Shown: positions 17,614 through 26,108 of the stretch, piece after piece | Layout of the letters: every line of letters starts with the position of its first letter | How positions within the stretch are numbered: the stretch's first letter is position 1 | Assembly (NCBI GenBank): GCA_030428885.1 | Contig: JAUIEJ010000008.1 | Span: forward strand, 62,001 to 126,000 | Reading direction: 5' to 3' | Origin: Gemmatimonadota bacterium | GTDB taxonomy: Bacteria; Gemmatimonadota; Gemmatimonadetes; Longimicrobiales; Gaopeijiaceae | Length of the DNA stretch: 64,000 nucleotides | The notes under the pieces: generated by a model | What the model saw: only the letters and a program-made list of their open reading frames with translations | Told to the model about the DNA's origin: nothing | Databases searched by the model: none | Translations under genes and position numbers: made by a program

Positions 17614-18672
17614 GTGGTTCCCGGGACTCCTCTCGCGGCCCCCGAACACCAGGGCGTGACGCTGCATCGGGACCCGGACGCGGGCTACACCGGCATCCTC
17701 GCAGTGCACAGCACGACCCTCGGCCCGGCGGTGGGGGGGACCCGCCTCTGGACCTACCCCGACCTCGACGCGGCGGTGGCCGACGCCCTGCGCCTCTCCC
17801 GGGGCATGAGCTACAAGAACGCCCTGGCGGGGTTGCCGTTCGGTGGGGGCAAGGCGGTGGTCCTGGGACCCCCTCCCCGTGATCCCGCCGCCCGGATGCG
17901 CCTCTTCCGCGCCCACGGCCGGGCCATCGAGAGTCTCGGCGGACGGTTCGTCACGGGTGAAGACGTGGGCACCACACCCGACGACATGGAGACCATCGCC
18001 GCCGAGACCCGGTACGTGGCGGGGCGAACCCAGGGCATGGGAGATCCCTCGCCGTTCACCGCCCGAGGTGTGCTCCGGGCCATGGAGGCCGCCGCTGACA
18101 TCGTGTGGGGCGACGCGGATCTCGGGGGACTCCGCATCGCCGTTCAGGGGCTCGGGCACGTGGGTACGTCGCTGGCCGGGCTCCTTCACGAGCGGGGGGC
18201 CCGACTCGTGGTGGCCGACGTGGATCCCCACCGGGCGGACCGGGCCCGGAGCATGTGGGACGCCGAGGTGGTGGCGCCCGACGACATCCTGGGGGTGGAG
18301 GCCGACATCCTGGCACCGTGCGCCCTGGGCGGGGTGCTCGATGCCGCCACTGTGGAGCGGGTGCGTGCCGGCGTGGTGTGTGGGGCGGCCAACAACCAGC
18401 TCGCCACCGCGAATGTCGACGCCCGTCTACAGTCCCGGGGGATCGCCTACGTGCCCGACTACGTGGCCAACGCCGGCGGGGTCGTCTCGGGCTCGGTGGA
18501 CATCGCCGGCTGGGACCGGAACCGCATGGAGAGGGCCCTGGACGGGATCGCCGATACGGTGCGGGCGGTTTTCGCCCGGGCGCAGGGCGAGGCGATCCCC
18601 ACCGGGCAGGCGGCGGATCGCCTCGCCGAGGAGCGCCTCAGGACCGAGGCCGGGGCCCCACCCAGCGAATGA
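17614..18672 (+). CDS. Leu/Glu/Phe/Val dehydrogenase
   Basis: The 352-residue protein is an NAD-dependent amino-acid dehydrogenase of the leucine dehydrogenase type. Lys68 in GMSYKNA (substrate carboxylate) and catalytic Lys80 in PFGGGKAV sit at the same numbers as in Bacillus leucine dehydrogenase. The Rossmann loop is VQGLGHVGTSLA with acidic VADVD after the second strand, and NNQLATANVD plus PDYVANAGGVV complete the family core. It starts at GTG 17614, 6 bp after the propeller gene. It oxidatively deaminates branched-chain or related amino acids to 2-oxoacids; exact specificity is not readable. Its 3' end overlaps the convergent lipoprotein gene by 35 bp. Confidence 0.9.
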   Translation: MVPGTPLAAPEHQGVTLHRDPDAGYTGILAVHSTTLGPAVGGTRLWTYPDLDAAVADALRLSRGMSYKNALAGLPFGGGKAVVLGPPPRDPAARMRLFRAHGRAIESLGGRFVTGEDVGTTPDDMETIAAETRYVAGRTQGMGDPSPFTARGVLRAMEAAADIVWGDADLGGLRIAVQGLGHVGTSLAGLLHERGARLVVADVDPHRADRARSMWDAEVVAPDDILGVEADILAPCALGGVLDAATVERVRAGVVCGAANNQLATANVDARLQSRGIAYVPDYVANAGGVVSGSVDIAGWDRNRMERALDGIADTVRAVFARAQGEAIPTGQAADRLAEERLRTEAGAPPSE

Positions 18673-19018
18673 CCGTGGCCGACGAGTAGATCTTGTCGTC
18701 GGAGTCCTCGCCCGAGGCGTAGCGCTGGGACATGTGGATGATGAGGGCGTCGCCCCCGGCCCGACACGCCTCCACCTTCATCTCGGGGAGCAGTTCGGAC
18801 ATGTTGGCCCCGTCGAACCACCCCGATTCTCCTTCCAGGATTCCGAGCTCCTCGTACTCCCGGTCGGGGATGCCCGTGGTGTAGACCTCGATGGCGCAGT
18901 CGTCGGGCCGGGGCGGATACGGGGTGCCGGTGGGGGTGAACCAGGCGTGGGCGCAACCGGAAAGAACGAAGGCCCCCGAGAGGGCGGCGAGCGTCAGGGT
19001 CGTGCGACGGCGATCCAT
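18638..19018 (-). CDS. Small lipoprotein, unknown function
   Basis: This 126-residue protein from ATG 19018 has a lipoprotein signal (GAFVLSGC, Cys22). The mature part contains CAIEVYTTGIPDREYEELG and a C-terminal VEACRAGGDALIIHMSQR, a pattern seen in small envelope lipoproteins of the RcsF-like or DUF type that form one compact alpha/beta domain with paired cysteines. I cannot name the family with certainty. It converges with and overlaps the dehydrogenase gene by 35 bp. Confidence 0.75.
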   Translation of the reverse strand: MDRRRTTLTLAALSGAFVLSGCAHAWFTPTGTPYPPRPDDCAIEVYTTGIPDREYEELGILEGESGWFDGANMSELLPEMKVEACRAGGDALIIHMSQRYASGEDSDDKIYSSATVIRWVGPRPRS

Positions 19019-19237
19019 CGGAACGGCTCCGCGGTTGGATTGTGAATCGTCGGGGCCCAGGAATCGCAAGGGATGTGCCCGCGAACGAATCCCCGAATTA
19101 TCGCGGAATCGGGCCACGGAGGGGAGGTCTTCCGGCGGCGAGGTGTCCTCGCTGGAGGACGCCCCACGGACCGCCGGGACACGGGGGATTCGGCCGGCGA
19201 CCTTGCCGTGCCGCAGCGTGGGCGCACAATTGGGCCG

Positions 19238-19726
19238 ATGATCCGTCGCTTCGTGGTCCTTCTCGTCGGCCCCGCCGCCGTCGCCGCCCTGGCGGGGTGC
19301 GCCGCAACCACGGGAGAGGTCGTGGCCCCCTGTCCGGAGTCCCGGATCTCGGTGGACTCCCTCGCGGCCCTCGACCTCGACGAGCTGATTCCCATGGGGC
19401 TCGACCCCCGACGGCTTCCCCGGACCTCGACCGTGGCACCCGCGCTCGTGAACCGTGACCACATGGCCCGGGCCGTGACCCGGGAGTACCCCGAACACCT
19501 GCGCAGAGCCCGGGTCGGCGGTGTGGTTCGTGTCGGGATTCTGGTGGCGGACAACGGGGTGCCCCTGGACGTGCGGGTTCTTCAGTCGAGCAACCAGCCG
19601 GAGATCGATGCGGCGGCGCGCCGCGTCGCCCGGATCGCGCGGTTCCGCCCGGCCCTGGATGGCGACTGTGCCATACCGGTCTGGGTCGCGTTCCCCATCA
19701 GCTTCCGGGTCCTGGGTCACCCATGA
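19238..19726 (+). CDS. TonB C-terminal domain lipoprotein
   Basis: The 162-residue product from ATG 19238 has a lipoprotein signal (AAVAALAGC, Cys near 24). It has a C-terminal TonB-like domain: YPEHLRRARVGGVVRVGILV, DVRVLQSSNQPEIDAAARR, ARFRPAL and WVAFPISF. It lacks the usual N-terminal membrane anchor and Pro-rich spanner of a true energy-transducing TonB, so it is unlikely to drive transport. Its TGA overlaps the permease ATG (ATGA at 19723), so the two are coupled. Earlier in-frame starts would add a non-membrane leader and are unlikely. Confidence 0.82.
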   Translation: MIRRFVVLLVGPAAVAALAGCAATTGEVVAPCPESRISVDSLAALDLDELIPMGLDPRRLPRTSTVAPALVNRDHMARAVTREYPEHLRRARVGGVVRVGILVADNGVPLDVRVLQSSNQPEIDAAARRVARIARFRPALDGDCAIPVWVAFPISFRVLGHP

Positions 19727-22155
19727 GCCCCATGGAGGCGCTCCGACACGCCGCCCGGGGCCTCCGCCGACGGCCGGGCTTCACGGCCCTCGCCGTGGGC
19801 CTGGTGGGGCTCGGGATCGGGGCCGTCACCGCGGCGTGGACCGTGCTGGACCGCTCGGTGCTTCAGCCGCTGCCGGTGGACGATCAACACGGGGTCGTGG
19901 TGGCGTGGATCGACCACGTGGCCCGGGGCTTCGATCATTTTCCGGTGACCGTCCCCCTGTTCGAGGAGTTGGAGGGTGGAGGGGCGCCGGGGCTCGCCGG
20001 GGTCGCGGCCGTGTCGTCGTCCGGCGCCGGCCGGGGCATCGTCGAGGGCGACGAGGGACCGTGGACCGTGTCATGGTCCCGGGTCCTGGGCGACTTCTTC
20101 GGGGTTCTGGGGACCGATGCCGAGGTGGGCCGGACATTGCGGCTCGACGACGACGTGCCCGCGCCGGCCGAACGGGCGGTGGTGATTTCCCACGGACTCT
20201 GGACCCGTCGGTTCGGGCGCTCTCCCGACATCGTGGGCACGACCCTCCGCACCCGGCTCGGCACCTACGTGGTGGTGGGGGTCATGCCGGCGGCGTTCGA
20301 CTACCCCCGGGGAACCGAGGTCTGGGCGCCCACGCGGCCGGCGTACCCGGAGTGGGACGCCGAGCGGCCCTTCCTGGAGCTCGACCTGATCGCCCGCCTC
20401 GCCCCCGGCGTGGGGCCGGCGACGGCCGCCGATCAGTTGGCTGCCGCGAGCCGGGCGACCCCCGACCTCGCCGGGTTGTACGAGGGGTCGGCGCCGGTGA
20501 TTCGATCGTTCGAGACCGTGCTGCTGGGCGACCTCGGTCCGACCCTGGTGGTGCTCTTCCTCGGGGCGCTGCTCGTTCTCGGGGTAGCCGGCCTCGATCT
20601 GGGCAACGTCGCCCTGGTACGGGCGGTGGACGATGCCCGGGCGTTGTCGGTGCGGCGGGCGCTGGGCGCCGATGGCCGGCGGCTCCTGGGTGAGGCCGCG
20701 GCCGAGGCCGGCGTGCTGGCGGTTCTGGCGGTGGGCGCGGGCCTGGCCCTCGGGGCGGTCGCCGTCTCGGTCCTCCTCCCCCTGGCACCGTCGGAGCTGC
20801 CCCGACTTCACCAGGTGGAGGGACTCACGGCAGGTGCCGTGATCCTGGCTCTCGCGGTGGGTGTCGTGGTGGTGGGCACCGCGGTGGTGCTGCCCCGGTG
20901 GATCGCGCTTCGCCGGGACCCGGCGGTGGTGGTCCGATCGACGCGGACGACGACGAGCCGGGGTGGGGATCGGGTCCGGGAGGGCCTGGTCGTGGCCCAG
21001 ATCGCCCTGACCGTCTGGGTTCTGGCGTCCGGAGCCCTGCTGGTCCGGACCGCCCACAATCTCCAGCGTCTCGACCCCGGCTTCGCGCCCGAGGCCCTCT
21101 CGGTGGTGGCCCTCACCTACGACGAGGGGGGCGTCCTGGCGCCTCCCGGTTCGGCCGACCTGCTCCGGGCCGCGGCGGCCGAGATGGCGCGGCATCCGGG
21201 AATCGTGGGGGCGACGCCGGTCCAGATGCCTCCGCTCCCCGGCGCCGGGGCCTGGCAGACGATCCTGAACAAGGAAGGTCAGACCCCCGAGGAGGCCGGT
21301 GACGAGAACGTCTACGTCTTCATGGAGTTCGTCGAATCCTCGTACTTCGACCTGCTGGGAGCCCCGGTCCTTCGAGGTCGAGCCCTCACCGAGGCGGACC
21401 GGGTGGGGGCCGCGCCGGTGGTGGTGGTCAACGAGGCCACCGCCCGGCGCTATTGGCCAGGGGAGGAGGCCGTGGGTCAGCGCATCACCACGGGACTCCC
21501 GGGTGTGGAGGGGACGTCCATGACGGTGGTGGGCGTGGTGGGGGACACCCGCTACGGGGCCCTCACCGAACTCCAACCCACCGCGTACTTCCCCCTGGCC
21601 CAGGTCGACGGATTCCGCTCTCAGTACCTGTTGGTGCGGACGGCCGCCGGTGCGCCCCCCCTTCTCGAGGCCGCCCGGGAGGCGTTGGCGGCCGAGGCTC
21701 CGGGCGTGCGGGCCATGGCGGTGGAACGGGTGGCAGAGCGCCTGGCCGCACCGCTGGCGGGCCCCCGCTTCTCGGCCCTCCTCTCCACCGTGTTGGCCGT
21801 GACGGCGCTGATCATCGCGGTGGCGGGGGTCTACGCCATGATGGCGTTTCTGGTGCGGAGTCGGCGGCGGGAGATCGGCGTGCGCCTCGCCTGTGGGGGA
21901 ACGCCGTCGTCGGTGGGCGGCCGTGTGATCGCCCGGGGGCTGACCCTGGCCGCCGTCGGGTCGGCCATCGGCGCGGCGGGCGCCGCCTGGAGCGGACGGG
22001 CGTTCGAGTCCCTGCTATTCGGCGTGTCGGGAGTCGACCCCGGAAGCCTGGGCGCGGGCATGGCGCTGGCGTTGGCCGCCGCCGCCCTGGCCTGCATCAT
22101 CCCCGCCCGCCGCGCCGCCGGCGTCGATCCCGTGGAGGTGCTCCGGGCCGAGTGA
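19723..22155 (+). CDS. MacB/FtsX-like ABC permease, ADOP type
   Basis: This 810-residue protein is built as two tandem MacB_PCD-FtsX halves, the ADOP (duplicated orphan permease) design. An N-terminal transmembrane segment (about 18-40) and periplasmic domain with VISHGLWTRRFG and VVGVMPAAFDYP lead to a first FtsX block (VLFLGALLVLGVAGLDLGNVAL), which is followed by a second copy. The end has RREIGVRLACGGTPSSV and PARRAAGVDPVEVLRAE. There is no ATPase gene nearby and no N-terminal permease prefix domain, unlike the three PadR-linked relatives in this window. Coupling to the TonB-C lipoprotein suggests a joint envelope role. Confidence 0.88.
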   Translation: MSPMEALRHAARGLRRRPGFTALAVGLVGLGIGAVTAAWTVLDRSVLQPLPVDDQHGVVVAWIDHVARGFDHFPVTVPLFEELEGGGAPGLAGVAAVSSSGAGRGIVEGDEGPWTVSWSRVLGDFFGVLGTDAEVGRTLRLDDDVPAPAERAVVISHGLWTRRFGRSPDIVGTTLRTRLGTYVVVGVMPAAFDYPRGTEVWAPTRPAYPEWDAERPFLELDLIARLAPGVGPATAADQLAAASRATPDLAGLYEGSAPVIRSFETVLLGDLGPTLVVLFLGALLVLGVAGLDLGNVALVRAVDDARALSVRRALGADGRRLLGEAAAEAGVLAVLAVGAGLALGAVAVSVLLPLAPSELPRLHQVEGLTAGAVILALAVGVVVVGTAVVLPRWIALRRDPAVVVRSTRTTTSRGGDRVREGLVVAQIALTVWVLASGALLVRTAHNLQRLDPGFAPEALSVVALTYDEGGVLAPPGSADLLRAAAAEMARHPGIVGATPVQMPPLPGAGAWQTILNKEGQTPEEAGDENVYVFMEFVESSYFDLLGAPVLRGRALTEADRVGAAPVVVVNEATARRYWPGEEAVGQRITTGLPGVEGTSMTVVGVVGDTRYGALTELQPTAYFPLAQVDGFRSQYLLVRTAAGAPPLLEAAREALAAEAPGVRAMAVERVAERLAAPLAGPRFSALLSTVLAVTALIIAVAGVYAMMAFLVRSRRREIGVRLACGGTPSSVGGRVIARGLTLAAVGSAIGAAGAAWSGRAFESLLFGVSGVDPGSLGAGMALALAAAALACIIPARRAAGVDPVEVLRAE

Positions 22156-23838
22156 TCACCCCTCCACCGTGAAGCCGAACATCATGCCGGCGTGGAGGTG
22201 CTCGGCGATGTGGCAGTGGAGCATCCATTCGCCGGGGTTGGACATCTCCACGAGCACGTCCATGGTGGAGCCCACGGGGACGATGGCCGTGTCCTTCCAG
22301 ACCAGATTGCGGTTCTCCACCCCGTCCATGGAGAGCACCAGGAAGCGCTGACCGTGGATGTGGATGGGGTGATTCATGGGGTGGAACGACTCCGGGGTGT
22401 TGAACACCCGGATCTTCACAACGTCGCCCTGCCGGAACGTCCAGTGGATGTCGCCGTTCTCGGCGCCCGTGGCCGAGTCCCTCAGCACCCACTCCACCTG
22501 CTCGGCCGTGGACAGCCAGTTCATCATGGGCATGGCGTCGTTCCACTCCATGGGGGGCACGTAGAGCGTGTCCATTTCCATGGATTGGACGATGGGGAGC
22601 GGCAGATCCTGCACCCGCACCGTGGTCACCAGTTCGTGGTCGGGCTCCCGGTCGAAGTGCTCCCGGAAGGCGTCGATGTCGGCCTGGACCGCCGTGTGCT
22701 CCCGGAGCGACACGAAGGCCTCGCCGAGGTCGTCGGCCACGGGCTCGTCCAGGACGGTCACCCGGGAGAGGGTGTCGACCTCGGGGTAGAACGTGCCCCG
22801 GAAGTGGTTCACCGCCTGGATCGAGTTGGCGATGGCCACCTCGCCGGGTTCGTCGAAGCGCACGTCCACCACGTAGCGCTCGGCGGGGGCGATGACCACG
22901 CTCTCCACCCACTGCTCCCGCTCGTACCGACTCACGTCCGAGGCCAGGATCTTCACCCGGGCGCCCCCGAAGGTCACGTTGAACGTCCGGCTGTTGGCCA
23001 CGTTGGTGAGGTAGAATCGCACGACCTCGCCCCGTCGCACCTCCAGGGCGTGATCGGTGAGGCCGTTCACCATGAGGACGTTGCCGAAGCGCCCCATGAG
23101 AGCATGGGTAGGGGACTCCTGGCCCCAGGGAATGGGCCCCTGGGCGTCGAGGAGCATGTCGTCCAGGACGAACACCTCCTCCCGATTCGTGGGACCGTAG
23201 TAGTCGGGGTCGGGAGAGGTCACCAGGAGGTTGCCGAACAACCCGAGATCCTGCTGCACGTCTTCGCGCACGTGGGGGTGGTACCAGAACATACCGGCGT
23301 CGGGGACGTTGACCTCGTAGGTGAAGCTCTCGCCGGGACCGATGGGGTCCTGGGTCACGCCGGGCACGCCGTCGAAACGGTTGTCGATCCGGATCCCGTG
23401 CCAGTGGATCGTGGTGGGCATCTGGATCTCGTTGGTGACCCGCACCACCACCGTGGCTCCCTGGGGCGCCTGGATGAGAGGACCCGGGTACTGGCCGCCG
23501 TATCCGAACATCACCATCTCGTGCCCGGCGATGGTGCGCCGCACCATGGACACGGGCAGATCGAGGGTGTCGCCGTCGGCCATGGCCACCAACTCCGACG
23601 GTCGGGCCTCGGGGAGCATGGCCGGGTCCATGCCCATGCCCGGCAGGAAGGGCCCCACCACCGGGACGGCCCCTTCCAGCCCGGGCAGCATGGGCATCTC
23701 CATGTCCATGGGGGGCATGCGCCAGCCCCCGGCCATGTCCATGGGCATGGCGTGGCCGCTGTGGTCCATCTGGGCCTGGAGCGGGAGAGCCGCCGCCAGG
23801 GCCAGGGCGGACACGGCGACGTTCCGGGTGCGACGCAT
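22156..23838 (-). CDS. Exported multicopper oxidase
   Basis: The 560-residue protein has a signal peptide (ALALAAALPLQAQ) and a Met/His/Asp-rich leader of about 50 residues (for example MPMDMAGGWRMPPMDMEM) that could bind copper. Three cupredoxin domains follow. Copper ligands are His145-x-His147 (HWHG), His187-x-His189 (YHPH), the HPMNHPIHIHG cluster, and His541-Cys542-His543, His547 and axial Met552 near the C-terminus. The set is complete for types 1, 2 and 3 copper. The Met-rich leader suggests a CueO/CopA-like role in copper tolerance rather than lignin-type laccase activity. It is the last gene of the LVIVD operon. Confidence 0.9.
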   Translation of the reverse strand: MRRTRNVAVSALALAAALPLQAQMDHSGHAMPMDMAGGWRMPPMDMEMPMLPGLEGAVPVVGPFLPGMGMDPAMLPEARPSELVAMADGDTLDLPVSMVRRTIAGHEMVMFGYGGQYPGPLIQAPQGATVVVRVTNEIQMPTTIHWHGIRIDNRFDGVPGVTQDPIGPGESFTYEVNVPDAGMFWYHPHVREDVQQDLGLFGNLLVTSPDPDYYGPTNREEVFVLDDMLLDAQGPIPWGQESPTHALMGRFGNVLMVNGLTDHALEVRRGEVVRFYLTNVANSRTFNVTFGGARVKILASDVSRYEREQWVESVVIAPAERYVVDVRFDEPGEVAIANSIQAVNHFRGTFYPEVDTLSRVTVLDEPVADDLGEAFVSLREHTAVQADIDAFREHFDREPDHELVTTVRVQDLPLPIVQSMEMDTLYVPPMEWNDAMPMMNWLSTAEQVEWVLRDSATGAENGDIHWTFRQGDVVKIRVFNTPESFHPMNHPIHIHGQRFLVLSMDGVENRNLVWKDTAIVPVGSTMDVLVEMSNPGEWMLHCHIAEHLHAGMMFGFTVEG

Positions 23839-23843
23839 GGCTC

Positions 23844-24446
23844 TCAGCCTCCGCCCCCGTAGCCCCACGCCGCGCAGTTCTCCTGCTGCAGCGGGCCGTG
23901 CCCCGCCATGGTGTGCATCATCCCGCTCCGGGACATGCCCCGGGTCACCACCGGGCCCTGCCAGCGGGCGGGACCCGCGTCGGAGGCCAGATGGGCCGGG
24001 TCTTCCAGGGTCACGATGGCCAGGAACTTGTTCCAGACCACCCGGCCGCTGAACGCCACGCCGGGCTCCAGAACGCCGGCGAACGAGATCTCCGAGAGAT
24101 CGGACTTGGTGAACCACACGGCCCACGCCTGCCCGCCGGGGGCTTCGGGGAGGTTTCGGAGGCGCAGGTGCACGTCGTAGGCGTAGCTGCCGTCGGAGCT
24201 CACCGCCACACCGAAGGGAGAGCGGGCGAAGGTCACGGCGGCCTCACCCTCGAGCCGCGCCGTGCCCGGCACGTTCCTGGTGGTGACCATCTCGAACGAG
24301 TAGTACTCGGGGGGCTCGGGGTTCGCGCACATCACGGGGTCCGGCGCGGCCCCCTGGGCGCTCTTCGCCCAGGCCCCCAGGGCTCCCAGCCCCACGCACG
24401 CCGCGGCGATCCACCACCGCACCATGCGGTCGTCCCGAACCCTCAT
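23844..24446 (-). CDS. Exported unknown protein in multicopper oxidase operon
   Basis: The 200-residue product starts at ATG 24446 in an ATGA overlap with the LVIVD gene (a second ATG at 24425 is possible). It has a signal peptide (IAAACVGLGALGAWA). The mature part is beta-rich: VHLRLRNLPEAPGGQAWAVWF and KFLAIVTLEDP faintly resemble the C-terminal domain of anti-sigma-K-type proteins. The tail SRSGMMHTMAGHGPLQQENC carries Met and His residues that could bind copper. Its stop lies 5 bp before the oxidase start. Family not identified. Confidence 0.75.
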   Translation of the reverse strand: MRVRDDRMVRWWIAAACVGLGALGAWAKSAQGAAPDPVMCANPEPPEYYSFEMVTTRNVPGTARLEGEAAVTFARSPFGVAVSSDGSYAYDVHLRLRNLPEAPGGQAWAVWFTKSDLSEISFAGVLEPGVAFSGRVVWNKFLAIVTLEDPAHLASDAGPARWQGPVVTRGMSRSGMMHTMAGHGPLQQENCAAWGYGGGG

Positions 24447-25837
24447 GCGCCCCCGCCCGGCACCGCCTCGGGGGCGGCGTCCGCGTCATCGAACGTGATG
24501 GGCCGGCGAGCCGGCGCATCCCAATCCTGGGCCGAAGAGATGTTCGGGAAGCCCCACTGCTCACCGTTCCAGCCCTGGAAGCCGTCCATGCGGAAGGTCC
24601 AGAGGCCGGTGCTCATGTCGCTGATGACGATGAGGCCGTCCTCGTTGCGCACGTCCACGCCGAAGGCGCCGTTGAACATGGAATAGCGGTCGGTGTTGGG
24701 CGGGCCGATGTAGGTGTCGTAGTAGCCCACCGTCACGGGGTTGAGCGGGTCCTGGAGGTTGAAGATCTGCAGCCCGTCGAGGTACCCCGACACGAACACG
24801 TAGGGCCAGCGCACCTCGTGATTGTGCACGAGGTTCTTCCAGTTGGCGGTGAAGGCCGACACGGGGCTCGAGATGTTCTGGCGCTCCCCGTCCAGGGCGG
24901 GCTGGAGGTCGAAGATCCGCAGCGGCGCGTACTGGTACTCGGTCTCGGCGATGACGTACCGGCCGTCGGGGCTCGGCGTGAACGTGTGTCCGTAGCTCAC
25001 GCCCGAGACGTTGGTCAGGGTGATGCGGAGCTGGGGGTCGGTGACGTCGCTCACGTCGTAGATGTAGTACCCGCCGGTGCCCCCGCCGTAGAAGCGGTCC
25101 TCGTCGGTGTCGGGATGGTAGCCCACGTAGAAGTCGTGGTAGCCGCCCGAGCCGTCGGCGGACCCCACCGGCACCATCCCCACCCGGGCGTTTTCCAGAT
25201 CCCCGTCGACGATCATGCCCAGGTCGTAGACCAGGGCCCCGGGGGCGCGAGCCGTGGTGAAGAGGTACACCCGTCCATTGGAGTGCTTGTAGATGAAGAT
25301 GTTGTGGAAGCCGCCGGGCATCTCGGGCTCCCGGATCCGGGCCACCTCTTCGACGGTGGAGGCGTCGGGCAGTCCCGTGACGTCGAGGACCACGGCGCCG
25401 AGGTCGGTGTCCGGTCCCCCCTGCCCGAACTGGAGCGACTGCACCACGTAGTAGCGGTCGTTCCACTTGAAGTGCTTCACGTCCATCCCGCCGGTGCGCT
25501 GGTGCAGGTCCTGATCCTCGATGCGCCACTCGTAGAGCAGCTCGGGCTTCTCCGGGTCGGCGATGGAGATGATGTCGAGTCCCTTGGGACCCTCGAAGCC
25601 GTACACCATGCGCGAGATGTAGGCGAAGGGCCGGTTCATCTCCTGCTCCACGTCCATGTCGGCCACCGAGAGCCGGGGGCCGAGGGGCAGATGGCCCAGC
25701 ACCTCGATGTTGTCGCTCCCGCGATTCATGGGACTCCACGGCACCTGCTCCTGAGCGGAAACGGCGGCAGGCGCCGAGGCCGCGAGGACGGTCGCGGCGG
25801 CAATCACGAGGGTGGGGCGGAGGAAGACGGACGTCAT
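24443..25837 (-). CDS. Exported LVIVD-repeat beta-propeller protein
   Basis: The 464-residue protein from ATG 25837 (MTSVFLRP) has a signal peptide ending near AVSAQ and LVIVD-type repeats. Each has a strand like LDIISIADPEKPELLYEW, VVLDVTGLPDAST or LQIFNLQDPLNPVTVGYY. About six units predict a propeller. His-rich loops such as YGHTF and LVHNHEVRWPYVFVSG recur in this family. It is the first gene of a tight three-gene operon with a small exported protein and the multicopper oxidase, so a scaffold or partner role for the oxidase is plausible but unproven. Confidence 0.85.
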   Translation of the reverse strand: MTSVFLRPTLVIAAATVLAASAPAAVSAQEQVPWSPMNRGSDNIEVLGHLPLGPRLSVADMDVEQEMNRPFAYISRMVYGFEGPKGLDIISIADPEKPELLYEWRIEDQDLHQRTGGMDVKHFKWNDRYYVVQSLQFGQGGPDTDLGAVVLDVTGLPDASTVEEVARIREPEMPGGFHNIFIYKHSNGRVYLFTTARAPGALVYDLGMIVDGDLENARVGMVPVGSADGSGGYHDFYVGYHPDTDEDRFYGGGTGGYYIYDVSDVTDPQLRITLTNVSGVSYGHTFTPSPDGRYVIAETEYQYAPLRIFDLQPALDGERQNISSPVSAFTANWKNLVHNHEVRWPYVFVSGYLDGLQIFNLQDPLNPVTVGYYDTYIGPPNTDRYSMFNGAFGVDVRNEDGLIVISDMSTGLWTFRMDGFQGWNGEQWGFPNISSAQDWDAPARRPITFDDADAAPEAVPGGGA

Positions 25838-25948
25838 ACGCGGGACTCCGGAACGGGAAGGAAGCGACCGGGCCATGATGGGCCGGTCGCGGCGGGAGGG
25901 GCAAGGACGTCGCTCGGTGCAGGAGGGGCCGGTGGGTCGTCGCTTCGG

Positions 25949-26058
25949 GGCGAAGTCCCCGCCAGAACCGGGGACGGCCCAGGATTCCGGATTGGCGTCG
26001 CCATGCGGTGTGGATTCCCCAACCCGTGGTCCGAGGTGCTTCCGTTGGGGACTTCGCC
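25949..26058. repeat. 12-bp inverted repeat in 270-bp intergenic region
   Basis: GGCGAAGTCCCC at 25949-25960 is perfectly inverted as GGGGACTTCGCC at 26047-26058, 86 bp apart, between the LVIVD operon start and the M28 stop. The left copy also sits in a small local hairpin CTTCG-GGG-CGAAG (25943-25955). The region must hold the operon promoter, but I cannot place clear -35/-10 boxes. Confidence 0.4.
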
Positions 26059-26108
26059 TCGGCCAACCGCCGAATGGGTCGCCTCGGGCTCCCGCTACGG
26101 CCGCTCGA

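Noticed and set aside
14956-18231. Very long open frame on the minus strand antisense to several genes
   Set aside because: Frame is open only because of high GC; the plus strand carries recognisable amidohydrolase, propeller and dehydrogenase genes with signal peptides and catalytic motifs. The antisense product has no family features.
19019-19237. Possible small gene or RNA in the 219-bp divergent gap
   Set aside because: No start with a ribosome site, no conserved-looking peptide and no clear stem-loop; read as promoter region.
23640-23760. Low-complexity ATGGGCATG-like repeat in the multicopper oxidase leader
   Set aside because: It encodes the Met-rich segment of the protein and needs no separate explanation.
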